Positions 18,225-26,518 of a stretch of DNA of 64,000 nucleotides are shown here, in pieces (within the stretch, counting starts at the first letter, position 1; the number at the start of each line of letters is the position of its first letter). Origin of the DNA: Pseudoalteromonas sp. Z1A8 (lineage in GTDB: Bacteria > Pseudomonadota > Gammaproteobacteria > Enterobacterales > Alteromonadaceae); contig NZ_WTLB01000012.1 of NCBI RefSeq assembly GCF_011378855.1, positions 1-64,000 on the forward strand, read 5' to 3'. Made by a program: the position numbers and the translations under genes. The notes beneath the pieces are model-generated. The model was given only the letters and a program-made list of their open reading frames with translations. It ran no database searches and was not told where the DNA came from.

Positions 18225-19082
18225 CTATTCATCATCGTCAGCATTTTTAATTCGCTCTAAGCGGTCAAACTCTTCGTATTCGGCAGCTTGAATTTCATCA
18301 AGAATAGAATCTACATCGGCAAGTTCGTCACTGTCTTCAAATTCACCTGTAAGCGTTGAATTAGGCGTTAAATTGGCCTCTTCAAATAATGCCCACATTT
18401 CTTTAGCGTATTGAGTTTTTAGTATGCTTGGCGCAAATTCACCATAGTAGCGGCGTATGTTATTTACATCGCGTGCAAACATAGCTTGTGCACTGTTATT
18501 TGCTGAAGCGTTAACTGCTTGCGGTAAATCTATAATTACAGGGCCGTTATTATCTACAAGTACATTAAATTCAGATAAATCGCCGTGTATTATACCTGCG
18601 CAAAGCATAAGCTTAATGTAATGCATCATGAGTTTATGTTGCTCAATAGCTTGCTCTTCACTAAAAACGACATGTCCAAGTTGAGGGGCTACGTTACCAT
18701 TCTCGTCCGACACAAGCTCCATAAGCAGCACGCCATCAATACAAAAGTAAGTATCAGGAACACGTACACCCACGCCAGCTAAACGAGATAACGCATCAAC
18801 TTCGGCATTTTGCCAAATCTCTTCTTCTAATTGACGGCCATAGCTAGAACGTTTACCCATAGCACGCGCTTGGCGTCCACCACGTACTTTTCGGCCTTCT
18901 TGGTATTGTGCCGCTTTTTTAAAGCTACGTTTAACCGCGTCTTTATACACTTTCGCACAGCGAATGTGCTCACCACAGCGGACAATAAATACATCGGCTT
19001 CTTTACCGCTCATTAGTCGGCTTATAACTTCGTCAATAAGGCCATCATCAACAAGGGGTTGTAGGCGTTTAGGTATTTTCAC
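18225..19082 (-). CDS. RIO1-like serine protein kinase
   Basis: This 285-residue atypical protein kinase has the RIO signature. The ATP-binding part SGKEADVFIVRCGEHIRCAKVYKD carries the catalytic lysine. The catalytic loop is IIHGDLSEFNVLV with the HGD motif, and metal-binding D is in VIIDLPQAV. Bacterial RIO proteins of this length are widespread in proteobacteria; targets are unknown, and a link to ribosome or stress biology is suggested for eukaryotic relatives only. The C-terminal tail is strongly acidic. It lies on the opposite strand between the two halves of the YHYH/EF-hand block and is not obviously part of it. Confidence 0.88.
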   Translation of the reverse strand: MKIPKRLQPLVDDGLIDEVISRLMSGKEADVFIVRCGEHIRCAKVYKDAVKRSFKKAAQYQEGRKVRGGRQARAMGKRSSYGRQLEEEIWQNAEVDALSRLAGVGVRVPDTYFCIDGVLLMELVSDENGNVAPQLGHVVFSEEQAIEQHKLMMHYIKLMLCAGIIHGDLSEFNVLVDNNGPVIIDLPQAVNASANNSAQAMFARDVNNIRRYYGEFAPSILKTQYAKEMWALFEEANLTPNSTLTGEFEDSDELADVDSILDEIQAAEYEEFDRLERIKNADDDE

Positions 19083-19393
19083 AGATTGCCTGCTAAGTAG
19101 GGTTGGTTATTAATCATTATTTATGAAAGTGCTCTGTATTTGTTTGTTTAATTGGCTCAAGCAGTATATCAGCTTTGAGAATTAAGGGCAGTAACACTAC
19201 TGCCTGAGAGTAATTAATCGTATTATTTTATTAGCTTATATATTGATTGCAAAGCAATCAACCAGAACTTTTTAAATAAGTATTTAGATTACTATTTTTT
19301 ATTAAAATAATTTATTACTTCCTCATTATTTGCACATTGTTTGCGTTTTTAAAGCGTAAGCTTAGTTTAATTCTTAAATACGAGGTTATTACT
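19083..19393 (+). other. 311-bp divergent intergenic region upstream of the EF-hand gene
   Basis: This region holds the promoter of the RIO kinase gene (minus) and of the EF-hand gene (plus). A perfect 7-bp hairpin GGCAGTA-ACAC-TACTGCC lies at 19187-19204 without a T-run, so it is not a terminator and may be an operator or RNA structure. The 11-bp repeat box at 19329 is described separately. The rest is AT-rich with nothing coding. Confidence 0.6.
19329..19350 (+). promoter_or_regulatory. Putative response-regulator box (site 2)
   Basis: TTTGCACATTGTTTGC followed by GTTTTT shares 14 identical bases with site 1. TGCAC at 19331 and TGCGT at 19342 are 11 bp apart. It lies 63 bp before the ATG of the EF-hand gene. 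It is proposed as the second target of the regulator at 17523. Confidence 0.55.
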
Positions 19394-19669
19394 ATGAAGC
19401 ATTTTTCAACTCTTGCCACTGTGGCAATATTATCTATTGCTTTTTCAGCTAATGTAGCTGCTCGAGGCGGTGACAATCCTCCTGAAAAACCTGACTTTTC
19501 AACTATTGATACTGATGGTGATGGCGTAATTAGCTTTGAAGAGTTCAGTGCTAAAAAACCGCCACACGGCGATGCACAAACAATTTTTGATTCTATAGAT
19601 GCCGATGGTAATGGCGAAATTAGTGAACAAGAACTTAGCGATCATAAACCACCTCGTCGTGAACGCTGA
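19394..19669 (+). CDS. Periplasmic EF-hand calcium-binding protein
   Basis: This 91-residue exported protein has a signal peptide of about 23 residues ending NVAA. Two canonical EF-hand loops are visible: residues 39-50 with ligands D39, D41, D43, S47 and E50, and residues 69-80 with D69, D71, N73, S77 and E80. Both have the invariant Gly at loop position 6. It should bind two calcium ions in the periplasm. The tail is rich in Lys, Pro and Arg (HKPPRRER). It starts at the ATG at 19394, since homology to a signal peptide begins there. It probably forms an operon with the next gene, 12 bases downstream, under control of the box at 19329. Confidence 0.88.
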   Translation: MKHFSTLATVAILSIAFSANVAARGGDNPPEKPDFSTIDTDGDGVISFEEFSAKKPPHGDAQTIFDSIDADGNGEISEQELSDHKPPRRER

Positions 19670-19681
19670 AAGGATACTAAA

Positions 19682-20137
19682 ATGATTAATAGTATTAACA
19701 GTAGTTCTGCGAATTTTATGCCGCAACAAAGTAGTCAGGCTGCAAAACTAACAACAGAGCAAAGCGATTTTGTTAAAGAAACGCTTGCAGAGTTTGACGC
19801 TGAAAACTTAACCGAAGAAAACGCGCAAAGTATTCAAGCGGCATTTAAAGAACAAGGTATTGAACCAACAAAAGAGCTTGCTGATTTAATGAGCGAACTT
19901 GAGTTTGATGCTAAAAGCATTGGTGATGCAGGACGAGTGGAAGGCCAAAGACCGCCACCGCCGCCACAGAACTCATTAGAATCAGTAGATACAGACGAAG
20001 TAGTCAGCTACTTAGATGAGCTATTAACTGAGTATTCAAGCCAGTTGTCTGATGAAGATAAAGAATCGATTCTTGCATCAGTGCAAGAGAAGTTTGGTTT
20101 AAGTGAAGGCGATTCACTGCTAAATGTAACTGCTTAG
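19682..20137 (+). CDS. Unknown acidic protein with Pro-rich linker
   Basis: This 151-residue protein is not one I recognise. It has no signal peptide or membrane segment. Two helical, Glu/Ser-rich halves (about residues 20-80 and 97-145) are joined by a linker RPPPPPQN near residue 90. The halves look like a weak internal duplication, each with LxEF/LLxEYSS-like helices and many acidic residues. The start has AAAGGA eight bases upstream and lies 12 bases after the EF-hand gene stop, so cotranscription is likely. Poly-Pro stretches also occur in the sensor kinase, which hints at a shared theme, not more. A terminator follows at 20187. Confidence 0.65.
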   Translation: MINSINSSSANFMPQQSSQAAKLTTEQSDFVKETLAEFDAENLTEENAQSIQAAFKEQGIEPTKELADLMSELEFDAKSIGDAGRVEGQRPPPPPQNSLESVDTDEVVSYLDELLTEYSSQLSDEDKESILASVQEKFGLSEGDSLLNVTA

Positions 20138-20186
20138 GTGTTATAACTTAGAGTAAAGCTGACTGTTACTCGAAAGTCTTAAGTCC

Positions 20187-20219
20187 AAAGCCCAACGGTT
20201 AACTCTGTTGGGCTTTTTT
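20187..20219 (+). terminator. Terminator of the EF-hand operon
   Basis: A perfect 10-bp stem AAAGCCCAAC / GTTGGGCTTT with a ten-base loop is followed by further T. The arms are identical to the terminator at 107. Confidence 0.88.
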
Positions 20220-20225
20220 ATTGGC

Positions 20226-21605
20226 TTAATTTAAGCGTGTTTCTATTTTGCTGGTGCCATCTTCTTCGGTAAATTTAAATACAAAATCTTTTTTACCGTC
20301 TTGGTTTATGTCTACCAGAAGAATATCTTTATTATTTTTAGGCAGCGTTAGTTTTAATTTTTTACGTTTATCATTTAGCAGTGAGTCTTGCTCTCCGTAA
20401 TAAATATACAGCGTTTTTTTACTGTATTTGTATACTGCGTCAATATAGCTGTCGCCGTTAATATCACCTAAATATAGGGCTGGCTCGGAATCATCGCCGT
20501 TCATTCCTACTTCCATTTCTAAATCAAGTTCGATACTCGATTTATTGGCAAATGAGCCGTCGGGTTGCTGCTTATAAATGTTCATTTCTACATCTACATC
20601 AGTACTGCCACCGCCCAATGCCATAGACGCAATAGTACCTAAGCCAATATCTAAATCCATTTTTTGTAAATCAATTAAGCCATCATTATTAAAATCAGTT
20701 TTGAGCAATAACTCACTAGGGCCTTGTGTTTCAAATAAGGTAATGGGCGTATTACTAAAGCCTTTAGCACTTCCTAGGTACAAAGTATGTGCTATTTTTA
20801 TATCTAACGAATCCATACCTTGCGTTGGCTTAAACTGTCTAGTTGTAAAATCTAGAAATCCGTCGTTATTAATATCAATAATTTGCTTTATTTTGCGAGT
20901 CTCTCCATTACTTAGCTCGCCTAACTCGATGTTAAAATCAATTGAGGTAAGCTTTTGAACAAAGCCTTCTGAAGTACCAAGCAAAACATCGGCTCCAAAG
21001 TCATTTGAAAAAACCAAATCGTTTACGCCGTCGTGGTTAAAATCAATAACGACCGGTTTATTGTTAATATTAACTTCTAGCGAAAGCCCTTTTCTTGAAA
21101 AACTACCTTCGTACAAAGGGGGTTGTTTAAATTTGTTAGGCTTAAAGCTGCCATCTTTATTTTGAATGTATAAAGTACTGCTTGCTAACCCAGGGATGAA
21201 AATATCGCTTAGACCGTCGTTGTTGGCATCGAAGACAAAGTCTATTTTTTCAAGTTTATCTATTTTTAATTGATTTAGAACCGACTCATAATTAAACAAT
21301 AGTGTTGGTTTACCAGCATGGGCTTTGTATACGCCATCACTTGTTAGTACGAGTGCTTGTTTATCGGTAATGTTAGCAAGTGTAGCCACATCAAACCCGA
21401 TGGCATTTTTTGGTAAAGCAAGTTCGCTATTAAGTGATGTGAGTAAATTAATGGTTTCTAATTGCTTTGATTCTTTATTATACGCAAATAAAATTTCTGA
21501 ATTGGTGGATACTAATTCATCAGTTGTTTTTATTGTCATTGTTTGAGCTATAACGCTCATGGGGGTAAGTAAAGTGATGAGTGAATAGCAAAGTGATTTT
21601 ATCAT
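20226..21605 (-). CDS. Secreted FG-GAP/VCBS repeat protein
   Basis: This 459-residue protein has a signal peptide of about 20 residues. At least six calcium-type motifs of the form DxNxDGxxD recur: DANNDGLSD, DFNHDGVND, DINNDGFLD, DFNNDGLID, DINGDSYID and DINQDGKKD. These mark blades of an FG-GAP/VCBS beta-propeller. Such proteins are exported, need calcium for folding and often mediate adhesion or carbohydrate contact. The specific role is unknown. It converges on the EF-hand operon, whose terminator lies between them; the calcium theme next to the EF-hand gene may be coincidence. Confidence 0.82.
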   Translation of the reverse strand: MIKSLCYSLITLLTPMSVIAQTMTIKTTDELVSTNSEILFAYNKESKQLETINLLTSLNSELALPKNAIGFDVATLANITDKQALVLTSDGVYKAHAGKPTLLFNYESVLNQLKIDKLEKIDFVFDANNDGLSDIFIPGLASSTLYIQNKDGSFKPNKFKQPPLYEGSFSRKGLSLEVNINNKPVVIDFNHDGVNDLVFSNDFGADVLLGTSEGFVQKLTSIDFNIELGELSNGETRKIKQIIDINNDGFLDFTTRQFKPTQGMDSLDIKIAHTLYLGSAKGFSNTPITLFETQGPSELLLKTDFNNDGLIDLQKMDLDIGLGTIASMALGGGSTDVDVEMNIYKQQPDGSFANKSSIELDLEMEVGMNGDDSEPALYLGDINGDSYIDAVYKYSKKTLYIYYGEQDSLLNDKRKKLKLTLPKNNKDILLVDINQDGKKDFVFKFTEEDGTSKIETRLN

Positions 21606-21877
21606 GCAAATTCCTTTTTTATATTTAGTTATTTAATCACGTTTTTATTATTCACTTATTAAAATAACGTAGCGCATAACTTGTTATGTTCAGTGCTGGC
21701 TGTTGTGCTAATTAGCGTAAATTTAAACGTAATATACTTATGTAAGTTGGATTATATTTAGCCTACGCTAATTACTATGTACTGGGTGTAAGTAATTGTA
21801 AGATTATGTTTAGTTAATTTGAAAGCCAGCACGCGAGCTTATAAATTGAAACTCTGCTGCTTTTGTAAGGGATATTG

Positions 21878-23818
21878 TTAACTACACAGCTTGTTTTGCC
21901 CATGCAGATAAGCGTCTACAAAATCTACTTCCATTGGCCTTGAGAAGTAATAACCCTGAAGATGAGATACACCAATATTAGTGAGTGTGTTTGCTTGCTC
22001 AATGGTTTCGACGCCTTCGGCAACAACCATAAAGTCTAAAGATGAGGCCATTTGTACAATTGCATGAATAATACTTAATCCTCTTTTATCCATATTTTGA
22101 ATAAAGCTTCTATCTATTTTTACTATATCTACACCAATATCAAGCATGCTTGAGAGTGATGAGTAACCAGTACCAAAATCATCAATTGAAATACAAAAAC
22201 CTTGCTTTTGTAGCGCTTTAACGGCTGTTAAAAATGTGAGTTTATCCTCGGCAAATACTGACTCAGTAATTTCTATATGTAGATTTTTAGGTTCTATTTG
22301 ATGGGTATTTACTATTTTTAATACCTTAGTTACAAAATCAGGATCTTGTAGTTGAATAACCGATACGTTCACGCTTATAGCAATTTGGGGTTGTAAATGG
22401 CTAAACTTTTTAGCTTGAATACAGGCTTGATCGATTACCCAAAGGCCCAGTTCGGTAATTAAACCGTATTGCTCAGCAATAGTAATAAACTCATCAGGAA
22501 AAATATTTTCACCGTCTAGTTGCCAGCGTAAAAGTGATTCAAACGAGGTAACCTTGTTTGTTTTACTATCAACAATAGGCTGAAACACTAGCCTCAAACC
22601 ATTTTCTTCTACGGCACTAGCTAAACGTTGGCTTAAAAGATATTCCCTTTCTTGTTTTAACTTGAGAGAATCGCTATAAATATTTATATTACCTTTAGCC
22701 ATGCGTTTTTGGTGATACATTGCGGTATCAGCTGAGCGAATTAAGGTATTTAAATCGTTTCCGTGCTCAGGATACATAGCAATTCCAATTGTGGCAGATA
22801 CCCATTTTTGATATTTATATGTTTTACGTTCGGCGCCAATACTCTGAAGTACTTTATTAGCAAACTCGAAAAGCTCAGCTTGGGTTTGATACGTTGCTAA
22901 AATTAAAAACTCATCCCCGCCCCAGCGGCATTTATAAAGCTGCTGGTTGCATACATTGCTAATTCTCAGGGCTATTTCTTTTAATACTTTATCGCCTACT
23001 TTATGGCCTAGCGAATCGTTTATTTGTTTAAACCCATCTAAATCTACAAATAATAAAGCAAAGGGATCTTTAGGATTATCTGTGATTTGTTTGTTTGCAT
23101 TTTTTAAAAATGCGGTCCGGTTTAATAAATTAGTGAGTGGGTCGGTATTGGACAAGCGATAGATCTCTTCAGTACGTTGCTCAACCTTGTTTTCCATTTC
23201 ATTAAGCAGTTCTCTATTTTGGTTTTTGAGCTGAATTGCGCTATGTGTAAATGTGGCTGATTTGTATGATGAAGCAATCATAATAAATGCAAAAGTTAAG
23301 CCTAATAGCCCTAATATGTGCTGGTAATGATCGCTTGAAAGCATTAACAGAAAAGAGTAGGGAGCTAATAAAGTAAAGCTATATAAAATAGCAGTAAAAC
23401 GGCTACCAGATAGTATGTTGGCAGAGCCACCAGCAAGCGCTGATAAAATAGCTATGGTAGTGGTAACTTCTATAGTAGATGATGTGCTATGAAACCAAAT
23501 AGCATAACCACACCAAGACATCGCTGTTAGTACGCAACCAACAGCAAAACGGATTAGGTAAGAGTTTGTATTATAAGGTTTATTGGACTTTTGAGTTTTC
23601 AAAAAAAGCCCTACATCAATAGTGCGCAAAGTAAGCACACTCATTATTATGCCAAACCATACTATTTTATCGTGGTTGATATTCTCGTTACTTATATCAA
23701 AAGCAAATACTAAAGCAACGCTTACTAATACAGAAACGGCAATTCCGGCAACCGCATTCGAGTATAAAATTTTGAGCGCTTCTTTTCGCTCATCAGTACT
23801 TAAATTATTATATGGCAC
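21878..23818 (-). CDS. Membrane-anchored GGDEF-EAL cyclic di-GMP enzyme
   Basis: This 646-residue protein has an N-terminal block of about six membrane helices (residues 20-185), a short coiled coil (195-220), then a GGDEF domain with an intact GGDEF at residues 300-304 and no inhibitory RxxD five residues before it. The EAL domain starts FQPIVDSKT; the signature triplet is ESL (427-429) with the catalytic Glu kept, and DDFGTGYSS, KIDRSF, AEGVET and QGYYFSRP are intact. It could therefore make and degrade c-di-GMP. The membrane sensor does not match a named MASE domain I can state. Monocistronic. Confidence 0.9.
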   Translation of the reverse strand: MPYNNLSTDERKEALKILYSNAVAGIAVSVLVSVALVFAFDISNENINHDKIVWFGIIMSVLTLRTIDVGLFLKTQKSNKPYNTNSYLIRFAVGCVLTAMSWCGYAIWFHSTSSTIEVTTTIAILSALAGGSANILSGSRFTAILYSFTLLAPYSFLLMLSSDHYQHILGLLGLTFAFIMIASSYKSATFTHSAIQLKNQNRELLNEMENKVEQRTEEIYRLSNTDPLTNLLNRTAFLKNANKQITDNPKDPFALLFVDLDGFKQINDSLGHKVGDKVLKEIALRISNVCNQQLYKCRWGGDEFLILATYQTQAELFEFANKVLQSIGAERKTYKYQKWVSATIGIAMYPEHGNDLNTLIRSADTAMYHQKRMAKGNINIYSDSLKLKQEREYLLSQRLASAVEENGLRLVFQPIVDSKTNKVTSFESLLRWQLDGENIFPDEFITIAEQYGLITELGLWVIDQACIQAKKFSHLQPQIAISVNVSVIQLQDPDFVTKVLKIVNTHQIEPKNLHIEITESVFAEDKLTFLTAVKALQKQGFCISIDDFGTGYSSLSSMLDIGVDIVKIDRSFIQNMDKRGLSIIHAIVQMASSLDFMVVAEGVETIEQANTLTNIGVSHLQGYYFSRPMEVDFVDAYLHGQNKLCS

Positions 23819-23966
23819 TAATTAATACCTTTTTCAAAAACAACACCTAGGAAATTAAGTAAACCATTTAGAAAATTACATCACTGGTAATACAAAGAGC
23901 TTAACGAACTTTTACACAACTAAATAAATATAGTCTATGAGTGAAATAAAAAAAGTTTAAAAAGTA

Positions 23967-24000
23967 AAAAGGCCCAAAATAAATATTTATTTTGAGCCTT
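23967..24000 (-). terminator. Terminator of the GST gene
   Basis: A long near-perfect inverted repeat AAGGCCCAAAATAAAT / ATTTATTTTGAGCCTT with one mismatch has A-rich flanks that read as T on the minus strand. It lies 54 bp past the stop of the glutathione transferase gene. Confidence 0.75.
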
Positions 24001-24053
24001 AAAATTATCAAGCAGGTTAAAGTGTTAACGACTTTACTTGCTGTTCTATAGAT

Positions 24054-24899
24054 TTAACCTTCGAAATCGCTATCGTTATGGCGCTCTGCCATTTGCTCTT
24101 CTTCAGGGCCCCATGTGCGATTTACGCGACGACCACGCTTTACTGCGGGGCGCTCTGATATTTGCGTAGCCCAGCGTACAACATGGGTGTATGAGGCAAC
24201 ATCTAAAAACTCTGCTGCATCATATAAAGCTCCAAGCACTAACGATCCGTACCACGGCCAAATTGCAATATCGGCAATTGAGTATTCATCACCTGCCATG
24301 TATTCATTTTCGTTTAAATGGCGATTTAACACGTCAAGCTGGCGTTTGGTTTCCATGGTAAAACGGTCAATAGGGTATTGCATTTTACTTGGTGCGTAGC
24401 TATAAAAATGACCAAATCCGCCACCTAAGTAAGGCGCTGAGCCCATTTGCCAAAATAGCCAGTTACGACACTCAGTTTTAGCTTTTAAATCTTTAGGTAT
24501 GAGTACATCAAATTTCTCAGCCAAATACTGTAAAATAGAACCAGATTCAAAGATGCGAGTAGGCGGCGTGGTTGAATGATCCATTAGCGCTGGGATTTTT
24601 GAGTTTGGATTAATATCAACAAAGTCAGATCCAAACTGATCGCCATCACCTATGTTTATTAAATATGCGTCATAGTCTGCATCGGTGCAACCAAGCTGTA
24701 AAAGCTCTTCAAACATGATTGTAGCTTTTTGGCCATTAGGTGTCGCAAGAGAATAAAGCTGAAATGCGTGCTCACCAATAGGTAGAGTTTTGTCATGAGT
24801 CGCGCCTGCAATTGGGCGGTTAATGCTGGCAAACTTACCGCCACTTTCACTTTCCCACGTCCATACTTTTGGTGGCGTGTATTCGTTTTTATCACTCAT
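24054..24899 (-). CDS. yghU: Glutathione S-transferase, YghU type
   Basis: This 281-residue cytosolic protein of the nu-class GST type is close in length and layout to E. coli YghU (288 residues). Recognisable parts are the N-terminal lead KTLPIGEHAFQLYSLATPNGQKATIMFEEL, a thioredoxin-fold with NPNSKIPAL and ESGSILQYLAEKF, and the helical domain with YLGGGFGHFYSYAP and YSIADIAIWPWYG. The family has disulfide-bond reductase and organic peroxidase activity using glutathione, with two glutathione molecules per site. It forms its own unit ended by the terminator at 23967. Confidence 0.92.
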   Translation of the reverse strand: MSDKNEYTPPKVWTWESESGGKFASINRPIAGATHDKTLPIGEHAFQLYSLATPNGQKATIMFEELLQLGCTDADYDAYLINIGDGDQFGSDFVDINPNSKIPALMDHSTTPPTRIFESGSILQYLAEKFDVLIPKDLKAKTECRNWLFWQMGSAPYLGGGFGHFYSYAPSKMQYPIDRFTMETKRQLDVLNRHLNENEYMAGDEYSIADIAIWPWYGSLVLGALYDAAEFLDVASYTHVVRWATQISERPAVKRGRRVNRTWGPEEEQMAERHNDSDFEG

Positions 24900-24980
24900 A
24901 AATAACCTCTGTTAGATAAAATACATATATAATAAATGTGGCCATTAAAAATTAATTAAAGGCAATGCTAAGCATTTAAT

Positions 24981-25562
24981 TTACCGACCTTTTAATTTAT
25001 CGGCTTTTGCTAATCTATAACCTAAAAAGAACCCGCTTAAAGCTCCAAATAAATGGCTTTCAAACGATACATGATAGCGCTGGGGTAAAACACCCCATAT
25101 AAAACCGCTATAAAGTATAGCCACTACAACAGCAATTATAATTGATTTTAATGAGCGTCTGACTAAGCCGTAGCATAGAATAAAGCCCCATAAACCATAT
25201 ATAACACCGCTTAAACCAACATGTATGTTACTGCGCCCAAATGCCCAAACTAACAGTCCACCAACTAGAGCGGTAAAAATAAATACGTTATAAAAACGTT
25301 TTACGCTGTACTGACAAATTAGCCAACTTAACACCACAAATGGGATCATATTACTAGCAAAGTGCCACCAGCTACCATGTAAAAATGGCGCACATAATAT
25401 ACCAATTAACCCTTGAATACTGCGTGGATATATACCTAAACCATTTAGGTTTATACCAGGTAGGCTATTGATCACTTGTAGTACAAAGCAAATAGTAACA
25501 ACACTAAAAATTGCAAAACGTGTGCTGGTTAGTAATGACTGTGTGGTTGGCTTGGTTGCCAT
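24981..25562 (-). CDS. Rhomboid-family intramembrane serine protease
   Basis: This 193-residue polytopic membrane protein has about six helices. The catalytic serine is S118 in VGLSGVIYG and the histidine is H170 in FESHLFGALSG. The first loop has GSWWHFASNMIPF, matching the WR/HxxxN signature region. It cleaves transmembrane substrates within the bilayer; the substrate is unknown. Length is that of the short bacterial rhomboids without a cytoplasmic domain. It is not obviously in an operon with neighbours. Confidence 0.88.
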   Translation of the reverse strand: MATKPTTQSLLTSTRFAIFSVVTICFVLQVINSLPGINLNGLGIYPRSIQGLIGILCAPFLHGSWWHFASNMIPFVVLSWLICQYSVKRFYNVFIFTALVGGLLVWAFGRSNIHVGLSGVIYGLWGFILCYGLVRRSLKSIIIAVVVAILYSGFIWGVLPQRYHVSFESHLFGALSGFFLGYRLAKADKLKGR

Positions 25563-25631
25563 ATAATCGCCCTAATTGACTTTAAGAGTTGCCAGTATAG
25601 GAATTGTATTTACTAATGAAAAGCAATTAAA

Positions 25632-25659
25632 AAAGCACAGCGCAAAAACGCTGTGCTTT
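25632..25659 (-). terminator. Terminator of the DJ-1/PfpI gene
   Basis: A perfect 11-bp stem AAAGCACAGCG / CGCTGTGCTTT with loop CAAAAA has A-rich left flank giving a T-run on the minus strand. Confidence 0.82.
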
Positions 25660-25677
25660 CTTACTAATTAATCACTA

Positions 25678-26361
25678 TTAACCTAACTTGGTTAATAGTT
25701 TTTTAGCTGCTAGTTCAGAGCTTGCTGGGTTTTGACCGGTAATAACTAAACCATCTACTAGTGCTAATACACCCCAGTCGTCAGTTTTTTGATAGTCACC
25801 ACCTTTTTTAATTAGCTCGTCTTCCACTAAAAATGGCACGATATCGGTAAGTTGTACTGCAGCTTCTTCAGAGTTAGTAAAGCCAGTTACTTTTTTACCG
25901 GCTACTAGCGCATTGCCTTCGGCATCTTTAACATTCAAAAACGCTGCACTTGCATGACATACCGCTGCAACAGGTTTTTGCTCTTTTACAAAGCTTTCGA
26001 TAAGTGAAATTGAATCGGTGTTATCAACTAAGTCCCATAATGGACCGTGACCGCCTGGATAAAATACCGCGTCAAAATCGCCAGATTTTACTTCGCTCAA
26101 CACTTTAGTATTTGCCATAAGTGTTTGTGCTGCGCTATCGGCGTCGTAACGTTTAGTTGCGTCTGTTTGAAAATCAGAAAGTGTGCTTGTTGGGTCAATC
26201 GGTGGTTGACCGCCAGCTGGAGACGCTAATGTTACTTCAACACCTGCATCAACAAATGCATAATAAGGGGCTGCAAATTCTTCTACCCAAAAACCTGTTT
26301 TTTCGCCAGTGTTACCAAGTTCTGCGTGAGATGTAAGAACCATAAGTATTTTTTTAGACAT
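25678..26361 (-). CDS. DJ-1/PfpI family protein (type 1 glutamine amidotransferase-like)
   Basis: This 227-residue cytoplasmic protein has the DJ-1/PfpI fold. The nucleophile elbow is AAVCHASAAF with C135 and H136, and the partner glutamate is in WVEEFAAPY near residue 27. Members act as glyoxalase III/chaperones, or on small carbonyls; the lid and length resemble the Hsp31-like class of fungi and bacteria. A role in methylglyoxal detoxification is plausible, and a methylglyoxal synthase gene lies 14 kb away, but no direct link is seen. A LysR regulator is transcribed divergently 157 bp upstream and may control it. Confidence 0.88.
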   Translation of the reverse strand: MSKKILMVLTSHAELGNTGEKTGFWVEEFAAPYYAFVDAGVEVTLASPAGGQPPIDPTSTLSDFQTDATKRYDADSAAQTLMANTKVLSEVKSGDFDAVFYPGGHGPLWDLVDNTDSISLIESFVKEQKPVAAVCHASAAFLNVKDAEGNALVAGKKVTGFTNSEEAAVQLTDIVPFLVEDELIKKGGDYQKTDDWGVLALVDGLVITGQNPASSELAAKKLLTKLG

Positions 26362-26518
26362 TGAATATATTCCTTCTGATGATTTAAATTAGTAAATCTT
26401 GCTTACCAATTACTATATGCACTAACAGCGGTTTAAACAACGATGATAAATTTAACTTTATTGGTTCAACAATTGATACAATGAAAAGGTTGAATTTAAA
26501 ATACGTTACGGAGCACGT

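Noticed and set aside
18215..18240. Inverted repeat TGACGATGA / TCATCGTCA at the end of the RIO kinase gene as a terminator
   Set aside because: It is largely coding for the acidic C-terminus of the kinase and has no T-run.
20226..21605. FG-GAP protein as a member of the YHYH/EF-hand regulon
   Set aside because: It has its own strand and promoter, and I saw no copy of the 11-bp box upstream; only the calcium theme is shared.
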